DNA from: Candidatus Omnitrophota bacterium
Lineage (GTDB): Bacteria; Omnitrophota; Gorgyraeia; Duberdicusellales; 4484-171
Length of the DNA stretch: 34,817 bases
Reading direction: 5' to 3'
NCBI GenBank assembly: GCA_023819525.1
Contig: JAMWCT010000004.1
Span: 1 to 34,817, forward strand
Shown: in pieces, positions 1 to 9,202 of the stretch
Layout: each line of letters opens with the position of its first letter
Numbering within the stretch: the stretch's first letter is position 1
Notes under the pieces: generated by a model
Database searches by the model: none
What the model was told of the DNA's origin: nothing
Seen by the model: only the letters and a program-made list of their open reading frames with translations
Position numbers and translations under genes: made by a program

Positions 1-40
1 ATACTACCCCTTTCCACTTACGAAGTGGAAAATAAAGGGG
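1..40. repeat. Perfect inverted repeat/hairpin CCCC-TTTCCACTT-ACG-AAGTGGAAA-..-GGGG
   Basis: TTTCCACTT (11-19) and AAGTGGAAA (23-31) are exact reverse complements around ACG; outer CCCCTTT (7-13) pairs with AAAGGGG (34-40). Core resembles motifs at 27700 and 34595. Confidence 0.7.
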
Positions 41-122
41 TTAAAATTGGGTATGATGCGCCTAAAATAAGTCCTATTAAATCTAAAAAGTATTTGACTT
101 TTAGATGAATAACTTGTAAAAT

Positions 123-163
123 AAAGTTAGATATATTTAACTTTGTTATATAAAACTAACTTT
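123..163. promoter_or_regulatory. Candidate operator of the DtxR-type regulator: palindromic AAAGTTA...TAACTTT plus a third half-site CTAACTTT
   Basis: AAAGTTA 123-129, TAACTTT 138-144, CTAACTTT 156-163, directly upstream of the regulator start codon at 169. Confidence 0.4.
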
Positions 164-168
164 AAAAT

Positions 169-615
169 ATGAAAGGTCAATTGAGTTCTAATATTGAGGA
201 TTATCTTGAAACAATAGTTATACTTAGTAATCAAAACAAAGCAGTAAGAGTCAAAGATATCGCAAAAAAAATGGATGTTACTATGCCATCAGTGCATTCT
301 GCATTGTGTATTTTAAAAGCTCAAAAACTTATAAATCACCAAAAGTATGGCTATGTTGAGTTAACTGAAAAAGGTCAGATTATTGGCAGCAAAATCTATC
401 GCGTCCATAAGAAACTTACTGAATTTTTAACAGAGGTTCTTAACATAGATGACAAAGTTGCAGAAAAAGATGCTTGCGAATTGGAGCATTGTATAAGTTC
501 TAAAACTTTAGAGAAACTAGTGGCATTTTTAGAATTTTTAAAAGTACATCAGAGCTCTAAAAATCAAAATTTGATTTGTGGGTTTGTCAAGTTTTTAGAA
601 AAGAAAAGAAAATGA
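169..615 (+). CDS. DtxR/MntR-family metal-dependent transcriptional regulator
   Basis: N-terminal wHTH (EDYLETIVILSNQNKAVRVKDIAKKMDVTMPSVHSAL) and C-terminal metal/dimerisation pattern; immediately precedes feoAB. Confidence 0.9.
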   Translation: MKGQLSSNIEDYLETIVILSNQNKAVRVKDIAKKMDVTMPSVHSALCILKAQKLINHQKYGYVELTEKGQIIGSKIYRVHKKLTEFLTEVLNIDDKVAEKDACELEHCISSKTLEKLVAFLEFLKVHQSSKNQNLICGFVKFLEKKRK

Positions 616-848
616 AAACAAAAACCGACGTTACTCAATTAAACGAAGGTCAAAAAGCAAAAGTTGTTGAAATTCATGGTGGATGTGGATTAATTAAAAA
701 GTTAGACACTCTTGGTATAAGGCCTGGGGTGGAAATAAAAAAAATTGGTTCACAAATTTTGAAAGGTCCGCAGATATTAAAGATAGCCAATACTTATGTT
801 GCGATTGGTTTTGGAATGGCAAAAAAAATTATTGTAGAAAAAATTTGA
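612..848 (+). CDS. feoA: FeoA-domain protein
   Basis: Small SH3-like FeoA pattern (KVVEIHGGCGLIKKLDTLGIRPGVEIKKIG); ATG overlaps the upstream stop; TGATG overlap with feoB. ORF-track start (576) is upstream of the likely ATG at 612. Confidence 0.85.
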   Translation: MKTKTDVTQLNEGQKAKVVEIHGGCGLIKKLDTLGIRPGVEIKKIGSQILKGPQILKIANTYVAIGFGMAKKIIVEKI

Positions 849-2542
849 TGAAAAGGGTATTTTTAATAGGAAATCCAAATGTTGGTAAAAGTGCGCTCTT
901 TTCTCGCTTAACTGGTATAGATGTTATTTGTTCAAATTATCCGGGCACAACAGTTGAATATTGTAAAGGTTATATAAAAGCTGGCGATGAAAAGATTGAA
1001 GTTATAGATGTTCCGGGAACTTATTCTCTTTACGCCACTTCAAAAGCCGAAGAAGTTGCTGTTAAGATGTTGGAGGAAGGCGCGGATATAGTAATTAATA
1101 TAGTTGATTCTACAAATTTAGAGAGGAATCTTAACCTTACTTTACAATTGCTAAAAAAAAATATTCCGGTTATCGTTGCTTTAAATTTTTGGGATGAAAC
1201 AAAACATAAAGGTATATCAATAGATGTTAAAGAACTTGAAAAACTACTTGGGGTGCCTGTTGTTGCAACATGTGCAAGGACTGGTGAAGGCATAAAGGAA
1301 CTTATAGATAGATTAAAAGAGGCAAGATCAAAAACTTATGAATTTGTTGAAGAAGAAAAATGGAAAGAAATAGGAAAGATAATCAATCGTGTTCAAAAAT
1401 TATCCCATAAACACCACACTTTTCTCGATCAACTTTCAGAAATTTCCATAAGGCCATTAACAGGAATTCTTTTTGCTTTAATAGTTTTGTATATCACATT
1501 TAAGATAGTTAGGTTTATCGCTGAAGGGTTAATTTTATTAATTGAGCCGATATTTAATGAATATTATGTTCCATTTATTAGTAATATAGTTGAAAAAACA
1601 ATTCCTATAAAATTTTTGCAGGATTTATTATTAGGCACAACGCATAAGGTTATGGAGTCATTTGGTCTGCTAACCACAGGTCTTTATATTCCTTTTGTTG
1701 CGGTTTTACCATATATACTCTCATTTTATATTGTTTTAGGTTTTTTAGAAGACATAGGGTACTTGCCACGCGTAGGGGTTTTGCTAGATGTTTTTTTGCA
1801 CAGAATAGGTGTTCATGGTTATACTTCTATACCTATACTTTTAGGATTTGGTTGTAAAGTTCCGGGCATGCTTGCTACTAGAATTTTAGAAACAGAAAGA
1901 GAAAAAATGATTGCTACTGCTTTAATCTTAATGATGTCCCCGTGTATGCCACAAACAGCAATGATAATAAGTTTAGTTAGTCCTTATGGGATAAGATATC
2001 TTTTTTTAATATTTTCAATTTTATTTTTTATCGCAATAATAAATGGATTTATTCTACATAAAATTCTTAAAGGTGAAACTCCAGAACTTTTCGTTGAAAT
2101 TCCTCCGTATAGGTTACCATATATCCCAACATTGATTAAAAAACTATGGATAAGACTAAAAGCATTTTTGCAAGAAGCAGTCCCAATGATAATTTTTGGT
2201 GTATTTATTGCAGGTGTGCTTGATATTTTTGGAATAACAAATTTTATCGCTAAAATCTTTGGCAAGCCTTTAATATGGCTGTTTGGTCTTCCTAAAGAAA
2301 TAGTTCCTGTAATGATATTAGGTTTTTTAAGAAAAGACGTTTCTATCGCGCTACTTACACCTTTTAATCTTAATATAAAACAAATTTTGATCGCTTCTGT
2401 ATTTATGGTTTTATATTTGCCTTGCATTGCTACATTTTTTACTTTACTAAAAGAGATGGGGCCAAAAAGAACAGCAAAAATTATTTTTTTAATGTTATTT
2501 ACCGCAATATTTGTCAGTGCGTTACTTAATTTAGTTCTTTAA
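848..2542 (+). CDS. feoB: Ferrous iron transporter FeoB
   Basis: GNPNVGKSALFSRLTG G1 motif, DVPGTYSL G3, membrane Gate motifs (GFGCKVPGMLATR, GFLRKDVSIALL). Confidence 0.95.
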   Translation: MKRVFLIGNPNVGKSALFSRLTGIDVICSNYPGTTVEYCKGYIKAGDEKIEVIDVPGTYSLYATSKAEEVAVKMLEEGADIVINIVDSTNLERNLNLTLQLLKKNIPVIVALNFWDETKHKGISIDVKELEKLLGVPVVATCARTGEGIKELIDRLKEARSKTYEFVEEEKWKEIGKIINRVQKLSHKHHTFLDQLSEISIRPLTGILFALIVLYITFKIVRFIAEGLILLIEPIFNEYYVPFISNIVEKTIPIKFLQDLLLGTTHKVMESFGLLTTGLYIPFVAVLPYILSFYIVLGFLEDIGYLPRVGVLLDVFLHRIGVHGYTSIPILLGFGCKVPGMLATRILETEREKMIATALILMMSPCMPQTAMIISLVSPYGIRYLFLIFSILFFIAIINGFILHKILKGETPELFVEIPPYRLPYIPTLIKKLWIRLKAFLQEAVPMIIFGVFIAGVLDIFGITNFIAKIFGKPLIWLFGLPKEIVPVMILGFLRKDVSIALLTPFNLNIKQILIASVFMVLYLPCIATFFTLLKEMGPKRTAKIIFLMLFTAIFVSALLNLVL

Positions 2543-2685
2543 AAAAGTCAATAAACTAAAAATATTTCTAAATTGATTATAGTTTAATAAATTGTGAAAA
2601 TTTTTAAAAAGTTCTTTTTAATTTTCTTTAAACCTTTAGAGACACGATCTCTCTTCCTATTTCCGTTGCCTAAATTTAAAGCTTC

Positions 2686-2713
2686 TTGACAGAATAAAAA
2701 AAAGTGATATCGT
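2686..2713 (+). promoter_or_regulatory. Sigma70-like promoter TTGACA-16-TATCGT, 8 nt upstream of ATG 2722
   Basis: TTGACA 2686-2691, spacer 16, TATCGT 2708-2713. Confidence 0.5.
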
Positions 2714-2721
2714 ATAAATTG

Positions 2722-3108
2722 ATGGAGAATACTCCTTCCAAAAAAATATTAGTTGTTGATGATGATGAGGTTGTTTTGAATAGTTTAACAGAGATTTTAA
2801 GACGCGCTAACTTTGAAGTTTTTTCAACAATCAGTGGCTACCAAGCCATAAAACTTGCAGAAGAAAACTTACCTGATGTTATTATTTTAGACATTATCCT
2901 TCCAGATATAGATGGAGGAGAAGTTGCGTTTACTCTTTCAAAAAAGCCTCAAACCTCTAACATTCCGATAATATTTTTAACAGGAATTTTAAAAAAAGGA
3001 GAAGAAGAATTAATAAAAAAAAGTGGAAAACATTATGTTTTAGCAAAGCCAGTGACAGCTAATGAGATATTGACTATGATAAATAAAGTAATCGGTGATA
3101 ATCAATGA
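2722..3108 (+). CDS. Single-domain response regulator (CheY-like receiver)
   Basis: ILVVDDDEVVLNSL, VIILDIILPDIDGGE, KPV receiver motifs. ORF-track GTG start at 2704 lies inside the promoter; ATG 2722 preferred. Confidence 0.9.
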   Translation: MENTPSKKILVVDDDEVVLNSLTEILRRANFEVFSTISGYQAIKLAEENLPDVIILDIILPDIDGGEVAFTLSKKPQTSNIPIIFLTGILKKGEEELIKKSGKHYVLAKPVTANEILTMINKVIGDNQ

Positions 3109-3473
3109 ATCTTAATGTTACAGTTAGTAAAAAGGAAGAAGGGGTTTTCATTTTAAAATTAATTGGCTCTCTTGAAACAGATACATATTTAGAATTAGAA
3201 AAAGTTGCCCTACCACTAATTAATTCTTCTATTAAAGCTATAATATTAGATATGAAAGATTTGGATTATATAAGTAGTTTGGGTTTAAGTGCTATATTTA
3301 AGATTAAGGCTGCTTTAGAAAAAAATAAAGCAGTTCTATTAATAACAAATCTAAAACCTAAAATACATCAAGTTTTTAATCTTATAAAAGCCTTACCTGA
3401 ATCCCTTTTTGAGACCATGCAAGAAGCAGATGAGTATCTTGACAAATTCCTTTCTGACATTGAAAAAGAGTAA
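3105..3473 (+). CDS. STAS-domain anti-sigma factor antagonist
   Basis: DMKDLDYISSLGLSAIFKIKAAL matches the STAS motif with conserved Ser; ATGA overlap with response regulator. Confidence 0.85.
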   Translation: MNLNVTVSKKEEGVFILKLIGSLETDTYLELEKVALPLINSSIKAIILDMKDLDYISSLGLSAIFKIKAALEKNKAVLLITNLKPKIHQVFNLIKALPESLFETMQEADEYLDKFLSDIEKE

Positions 3474-3540
3474 TTTCAAATAAATTCTCACCACCCAATG
3501 ACTTAAAATTCTTAGTTTTTTTAAAACTCTATTAACTTTC

Positions 3541-3568
3541 TTGACAGCTAATATTTTTCTGATATAGT
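3541..3568 (+). promoter_or_regulatory. Sigma70-like promoter TTGACA-16-TATAGT for purSQL
   Basis: TTGACA 3541-3546, TATAGT 3563-3568; strong SD AAAGGAG before ATG 3622. Confidence 0.55.
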
Positions 3569-3621
3569 TAAGAAAATATTTTGTTAGCAAAATAAAAACA
3601 GGTTAAATAAAAGGAGTTTTT

Positions 3622-3864
3622 ATGGTTGAGGCAGAAATTTATATTACACTTAAAAAAGATCTTGCAGATCCACAAGGTATTACAATAAAACGCGCATTAG
3701 AGGCTTTGGGATACAAAAATGTTGAAAAGGTGGGTATGGGTAAATTAATAATTATTAATTTAAATTGCGATGACAAAATAGAGGCTGAAAAACAGATACG
3801 ACAGATGTGCGAAAGACTTTTAGCTAACCCTATAATTGAAGATTATAGTTTCAAAATAAAATAA
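3622..3864 (+). CDS. purS: Phosphoribosylformylglycinamidine synthase subunit PurS
   Basis: [31 protein letters not shown]; followed by purQ/purL. Confidence 0.95.
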   Translation: MVEAEIYITLKKDLADPQGITIKRALEALGYKNVEKVGMGKLIIINLNCDDKIEAEKQIRQMCERLLANPIIEDYSFKIK

Positions 3865-3878
3865 AAATATTGGTCAAT

Positions 3879-4577
3879 ATGAAATTTGGAGTGGTGGTTT
3901 TTCCTGGTTCTAATTGCGATCAAGATTGTTTCTATGTGATAAAGAATATTTTAAATAAGCCTGTTGAATATCTTTGGCATCAATCAACAGAAATAAATAA
4001 TTTTGATTGCATAATATTGCCAGGGGGATTTAGTTATGGAGATTATTTAAGGGCAGGTGCTATTGCAAGATTTTCTCCTATAATGAGATCTATTTATGAT
4101 TTTGTAGAGAAGGGAAAATTGGTAATTGGCATTTGTAATGGTTTCCAGATATTGCTTGAGGCAGGTTTACTTTCTGGTGCAATGATAAGAAATGAGAATT
4201 GTCGTTTTATATGTAAATATGTTTATATAAGGGTTGAGAATACTAATACACCTTTTACAAATTTATGTAAGACAAACCAAGTTTTAAAAATTCCAATAGC
4301 CCACAATGAAGGTAATTACTATATTGATACAGAAGGTTTAGAAGAATTAAAAAAAAATAATCAGATTGTTTTTCGTTATTGTGATAAAAGCGGAGAGGTT
4401 AGTAAAATTCATAATCCAAATGGTGCAATAGATAATATTTCTGGAATAATAAATAAAAAAGGTAATGTTTTAGGTTTAATGCCACATCCTGAAAGAAGTT
4501 CAGAAAAGTTATTAAGCTCCACTGATGGTCTTTTGATTTTTAAATCAATCATAAATTGGATAGAAAATAAGCTTTAA
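3879..4577 (+). CDS. purQ: Phosphoribosylformylglycinamidine synthase subunit PurQ
   Basis: [44 protein letters not shown]. Confidence 0.97.
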   Translation: MKFGVVVFPGSNCDQDCFYVIKNILNKPVEYLWHQSTEINNFDCIILPGGFSYGDYLRAGAIARFSPIMRSIYDFVEKGKLVIGICNGFQILLEAGLLSGAMIRNENCRFICKYVYIRVENTNTPFTNLCKTNQVLKIPIAHNEGNYYIDTEGLEELKKNNQIVFRYCDKSGEVSKIHNPNGAIDNISGIINKKGNVLGLMPHPERSSEKLLSSTDGLLIFKSIINWIENKL

Positions 4578-4586
4578 TTTTAAAAT

Positions 4587-6794
4587 ATGATAAAACCACA
4601 TATATACAAATCTTTAGGCCTTGCAACCCCTCAATATAAAAAAATATTAGAAATACTAAAAAGAGAACCAACACCTACTGAATTAGCTATTTTTTCTGTA
4701 GAGTGGTCTGAACACTGCGGATATTGTTCTTCAAAGAAACTACTTAAATTATTGCCAAAAAAAGGTAAAGCAAAAACCTTAATTGGCGAAGATGCAGGAG
4801 GAGTAGTTATAGATAAAAATTTAGCAATTGTTTTTAAAATGGAAAGTCACAACCACCCTTCACAAGTAGAACCCCATCAAGGAGCGGCAACTGGTGTAGG
4901 CGGTATTATTAGAGATATTTTTACTTGTGGGGCAAGGCCTATTGCTTTACTTGATTCTTTACGTTTCGGTCCTATAAATAAAGCTTATAATCGTTATATA
5001 TTTAAAGGTGTTGTTGATGGAATACAGTTTTATGGAAATTGTGTAGGCGTGCCAACAGTAGGCGGAGAAATTTATTTTGAGAAATGCTATAGTGGAAATT
5101 GTCTTGTAAATGTAATGTGTATAGGAGTAGTTGATCCAGAAAAAGTAGTTAGAGCAAAAGCAGAAGGCGTTGGTAATTCTCTTATTTATGCCGGGGCTAG
5201 CACTGGTAGGGATGGTATTGGTGGATGTAGCGTTTTGGCTTCATGCGAATTTAAGGAAAAAGATGAAAAAAGACCTACAGTTCAAATTGGTGATCCCTTT
5301 ATGGAAAAATGTCTTATTGAAGCAACATTGGAGGCTTTAGAGACGGGCGATATCGTTGGGATAAAGGATATGGGAGCAGCAGGGCTTACTTGTTCAATAA
5401 GTGAGATGGTAGCTACAGGAGATGTAGGAGCCCAGATAGAACTCGAGCGTGTTCCTTTGCGTCAGAAGAATTTAGAGCCTTGGGAGATAATGATGTCTGA
5501 GTCGCAGGAACGAATGCTTATGTGCGTTAAAGAAGGTAAAGAAAAAAAAATAAAAAAAATTTTTCAAAAATGGGGCCTTAATGCAGAAGTCATTGGCAAA
5601 ATCACGAATACAAAATTTATAGATATTAAATATAAAAATCAAACAGTTGCAAAAATTCCGGCAAAATCACTTGTAAATGCACCTCTATATAATCGTAAAG
5701 CTGAAAAACCAAAATACTTAAAAATCCTACGAAGTTTAAATCTAAAAAAAATTTCAAAAATAAAAAATTATAATAAAATTTTGCTTACTTTGTTAGGTTC
5801 AGAAAATATTTGTAGTAAAAAATGGGTATATGAGCAATATGATCATATGGTTCAAACAAATACAGTCATATTACCCGGTTCTGATGCAGCAGTTTTAAAA
5901 TTAAAAGGAACAAATAAAGCGATTGCAGCAACAACTGATTGCAATAGTCGTTATTGTTTTGTAAATCCATATAGAGGTGCTCAAATTGCAGTAGCAGAGG
6001 CGGCAAGGAATTTAGTTTGTAGTGGAGCAGAACCTTTGGCAGTTACTGATTGTTTAAATTTCGGAAATCCAAATAATCCAACCGTTTTTTGGGAGTTTAA
6101 AAATTGTATAAAGGGTATAGCGAGTGCCTGTAAATATTTTAATTTAGCGGTTGTAAGCGGGAATGTTTCTTTTTATAATGAAAGCCCAAAAGGAAGAGTT
6201 TATCCAACACCTATAATAGGTATGATTGGAGTTATATATGATGTAGGAAAAGCCACCTCTCATTATTTTAAAAAAGAAGATGATGTAATAATTCTTTTAG
6301 GAGTTTGCAAAAACGAGCTAGGTGCGAGTGAATATTTATCAAAAATTTATAAGGTATTTAGTGGAGATGCGCCAAGTTTAGATTTAGCTTTAGAGAAAGC
6401 CGTCCAAAAAACAACATTGGAAAGTATAAGTAGAAGTTTAGTTAGTTCAGCGCATGATTGTTCAGAAGGAGGACTTGCGGTTGCACTTGCTGAATGTTGT
6501 ATATTTGATAAAGAAAATATGATAGGGGCTATTATTTATGGATTAGATTTTAATATTCGAGAAGATGCTTTGCTTTTTGGTGAGACACAATCAAGGATAA
6601 TAATTTCTTGTCCAAAAAATTCAGTTGAGCATATAAGAAAAATTGCGCAAAAAAATAACGCACCATTTAAAGTGATTGGTAAAACAGGTGGGAAAAATTT
6701 AATTATTTATAAAAAAAATAAAGTTTTGTTAGATGTATCATTAGAAAAATTGCATAATAGGTGGTACAATTCTTTAGAAGAAAAAATTATTTAA
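4587..6794 (+). CDS. purL: Phosphoribosylformylglycinamidine synthase subunit PurL
   Basis: SVEWSEHCGYCSSK, ESHNHPSQVEPHQGAATGVGGIIRDIF, GDPFMEKCLIEA, DCSEGGLAVALAE. Confidence 0.97.
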   Translation: MIKPHIYKSLGLATPQYKKILEILKREPTPTELAIFSVEWSEHCGYCSSKKLLKLLPKKGKAKTLIGEDAGGVVIDKNLAIVFKMESHNHPSQVEPHQGAATGVGGIIRDIFTCGARPIALLDSLRFGPINKAYNRYIFKGVVDGIQFYGNCVGVPTVGGEIYFEKCYSGNCLVNVMCIGVVDPEKVVRAKAEGVGNSLIYAGASTGRDGIGGCSVLASCEFKEKDEKRPTVQIGDPFMEKCLIEATLEALETGDIVGIKDMGAAGLTCSISEMVATGDVGAQIELERVPLRQKNLEPWEIMMSESQERMLMCVKEGKEKKIKKIFQKWGLNAEVIGKITNTKFIDIKYKNQTVAKIPAKSLVNAPLYNRKAEKPKYLKILRSLNLKKISKIKNYNKILLTLLGSENICSKKWVYEQYDHMVQTNTVILPGSDAAVLKLKGTNKAIAATTDCNSRYCFVNPYRGAQIAVAEAARNLVCSGAEPLAVTDCLNFGNPNNPTVFWEFKNCIKGIASACKYFNLAVVSGNVSFYNESPKGRVYPTPIIGMIGVIYDVGKATSHYFKKEDDVIILLGVCKNELGASEYLSKIYKVFSGDAPSLDLALEKAVQKTTLESISRSLVSSAHDCSEGGLAVALAECCIFDKENMIGAIIYGLDFNIREDALLFGETQSRIIISCPKNSVEHIRKIAQKNNAPFKVIGKTGGKNLIIYKKNKVLLDVSLEKLHNRWYNSLEEKII

Positions 6795-6813
6795 ATAAAT
6801 TTTATAAGACATT

Positions 6814-6841
6814 TTGACTTTTTAATTATTTATAGTATAAT
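6814..6841 (+). promoter_or_regulatory. Sigma70-like promoter TTGACT-16-TATAAT, 11 nt upstream of ATG 6853
   Basis: TTGACT 6814-6819, spacer 16, TATAAT 6836-6841. Confidence 0.6.
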
Positions 6842-6852
6842 AATTGTCACAT

Positions 6853-8136
6853 ATGAAAATTTTTATTTTCTATATCAGTATTGGATTAATTTTCGAAATA
6901 GTTTTTAGTCCTTTTCTCTTTTGCGACAACTATCAGAAAACTCAAAAACTCTTAGAAACAGAAGAACAACTTTCAGGGGAGGCTCTTTATAAAAGTTATG
7001 TAGGCTATGGCTTAAAAAATTTTGAAGAAGAAAATTTTGAAGAAGCAAAAAAATATTTTTGGAAGGCTTTAAATATAGACCCAACTCAACCAGACGCATA
7101 TGTTAATTTAGGAATAATACATCTATATCAACAAGATTATGAAACTGCTTTACGTCTTTTTTCTGAAGCTGAAAAACTGGCAGCTGATACTTATTCTAAA
7201 AAAGAAGTTCTTTATTATAACCTTGGCCTTTTATATTTTAAAACTAACGAATATAATAAAGCAAAAGAGTATTTCTTAAAGGCTATAGAGATTTATCCAG
7301 ATTTTGGGGAGGCTCTATACTATTTAGGATATTGTTATGATGTAGTTGGGGAGGGAGAGCCTGCCTTAATAAATATAATCAAAGCAAAAAATGCATTTTC
7401 TAGAAACAACCAATCCCAACTTTATCAGAAGGCTTGCGAAGCAATTGAATCCCTAAAAGCAAAATATAATCAAGATACAACAATTCTTGCTCAAAAAATT
7501 TTAGAACAAGCTGAAATAGCGCATGGAGAAAATAGGCTTGAACAAGCCATAAGCCTTCTTGAAGAAAGCATTTTTCTTAATCCAGAAAATAGTAAAGCAT
7601 ATTATATATTAGGTAATATATATTTTGAAAAAGGGGCAACTTATTTAGCGTTAGAGAATTTTAAAAAAGCCGTCTTAATTACACCTACATTCTTTGATGC
7701 AAATTTAAGTATGGGAGAGATTTTGGTTAAACTAAAAAGATACGATGAGGCTTTAGATATATTTAATAAAGTATTAAATCAAGATAAAAATAATATCAGA
7801 GCAAATTATGATTTAGGTCTTTTGTATTCAAAATTAGAAAAACCAAAAGAAGCTGAAAAATATTTTTTGCAAGTAAGAAAATTTTCCCCAGATAGCCCTC
7901 CTAAATCATTAATTAATGTAGAATCCCCCACTCTTAAAGAACAAAAATTAGTTACAACATACACTGATATAAAAATGGGAAAAGCAATTCAAAAAAGTAA
8001 ATCTAAAAGTTTTTATGCTACCTCACAGATGCAAAAAAATAAAGGAATTTTTCATAAAGGTTATTATATAGCAGAGCCAAACCTTAGTTCTAAAGGTAAA
8101 CGCATAAATAAATTTCAAAAGACTTTAGATTATTAA
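6853..8136 (+). CDS. TPR-repeat protein with N-terminal signal sequence
   Basis: Multiple TPR units (PDAYVNLGIIHLYQQDYETALRLFSEAEKL; SKAYYILGNIYFEKGATYLALENFKKAV); hydrophobic N-terminus. TTG start at 6844 in track considered less likely. Confidence 0.85.
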   Translation: MKIFIFYISIGLIFEIVFSPFLFCDNYQKTQKLLETEEQLSGEALYKSYVGYGLKNFEEENFEEAKKYFWKALNIDPTQPDAYVNLGIIHLYQQDYETALRLFSEAEKLAADTYSKKEVLYYNLGLLYFKTNEYNKAKEYFLKAIEIYPDFGEALYYLGYCYDVVGEGEPALINIIKAKNAFSRNNQSQLYQKACEAIESLKAKYNQDTTILAQKILEQAEIAHGENRLEQAISLLEESIFLNPENSKAYYILGNIYFEKGATYLALENFKKAVLITPTFFDANLSMGEILVKLKRYDEALDIFNKVLNQDKNNIRANYDLGLLYSKLEKPKEAEKYFLQVRKFSPDSPPKSLINVESPTLKEQKLVTTYTDIKMGKAIQKSKSKSFYATSQMQKNKGIFHKGYYIAEPNLSSKGKRINKFQKTLDY

Positions 8137-8152
8137 TCAAAGCGGAGGAGTT

Positions 8153-8737
8153 ATGTATAAAAAAATAGTGGGATTTGTTTTTGTTTTTTTAACGATTTGT
8201 TTTTTAAAGTGTTTTGCTATTGATGGGATTGAATTGTTAAGTGGTTACTTTGGTCTGTGGCAGAAAGATTTAGAAGAGACAAATAGTACCTATCAAGGAG
8301 TGCCGCTTTTTTTGGATTTTGATTTTGATGTAAGGGGTTTTTTAGAAAAAATTGGTTTGAAAACAAAAGGAAAAATTGATTTTGTTCTTGAGCCTTTTGC
8401 TAATACTATATTAAAGCCAAATGATAATATTGAGGCAGGTTGTAATTTTCTTTTAAAATATGTTTTTCCATTAAGTGAAACTTTTCAACCTTACATAAAA
8501 GCAGGAGAAGGCATCTCTTATATGAGCCAGCATACTTATGAACAATCGACGCAGTATAATTTTCTCTCACAAGGCGCTTTAGGCTTTCATTTTTTTATCA
8601 AAGATAATATTGCTATTACAGCTGAGTATAGATATAGACATCTTTCTAATGCTAGCATAAAGCATCCAAACAATGGTATAAATACTGATTTTATACTAGG
8701 AGGCATTACGTTTTTTTTCAATGATACGAAAAGCTAA
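8153..8737 (+). CDS. Acyloxyacyl hydrolase / PagL-like lipid A 3-O-deacylase family outer-membrane beta-barrel
   Basis: Signal peptide; C-terminal AEYRYRHLSNASIKHPNNGIN...FILGGITFFF typical of the PagL His-Ser region. Confidence 0.8.
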   Translation: MYKKIVGFVFVFLTICFLKCFAIDGIELLSGYFGLWQKDLEETNSTYQGVPLFLDFDFDVRGFLEKIGLKTKGKIDFVLEPFANTILKPNDNIEAGCNFLLKYVFPLSETFQPYIKAGEGISYMSQHTYEQSTQYNFLSQGALGFHFFIKDNIAITAEYRYRHLSNASIKHPNNGINTDFILGGITFFFNDTKS

Positions 8738-9176
8738 AATTTCCGATGCAGAGAGTATTTATAAAATTATAAATAGCTGGGCAAAGAAAGGCCGTCTCCT
8801 GGAGCGTTCTTTGAATTATATTTATGAAAATATAAGAGATTTTTGGGTTTATGAATATAATAGAAAAGTTGTAGGCTGTTGCGCTTTACATATTGTAGGT
8901 TGGGAGGGTTTGGCAGAGATAAAATCACTTGCGGTAAAAAAAGAATATCATAATAAAGGTATTGGGAAAAAGTTAGTTTTGAGATGTTTAGAAGAGGCAA
9001 AAAGTTTAGGCGTTAAAAAAGTTTTTGCTTTAACATTTATTCCATCATTTTTTTTAAAACTTAAATTTTTATCAATCAATAGAAGGCAGTTGCCTCATAA
9101 AATTTGGAGCGATTGTGTAAATTGTATATTTTTCCCAAATTGTCATGAAGAGGCTGTAATTTATACAATAAGTTAG
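8721..9176 (+). CDS. GNAT N-acetyltransferase, short ArgA-like
   Basis: IRKAKISDAESIYKII, LAVKKEYHNKGIGKKL acetyl-CoA site, C-terminal KIWSDCVNCIFFPNCHE. Confidence 0.8.
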   Translation: MIRKAKISDAESIYKIINSWAKKGRLLERSLNYIYENIRDFWVYEYNRKVVGCCALHIVGWEGLAEIKSLAVKKEYHNKGIGKKLVLRCLEEAKSLGVKKVFALTFIPSFFLKLKFLSINRRQLPHKIWSDCVNCIFFPNCHEEAVIYTIS

Positions 9177-9202
9177 AGAAATTGTCATTGGGAGGAAATA
9201 TT

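Noticed and set aside
1030-3590. Minus-strand ORFs at 1030-1293, 1984-2427 and 3393-3590
   Set aside because: Antisense to strongly supported genes or in AT-rich spacer; no recognisable domains, low-complexity translations.
3569-3621. Possible riboswitch upstream of purS
   Set aside because: Predicted leader is only about 47 nt and lacks purine-riboswitch conserved loops.
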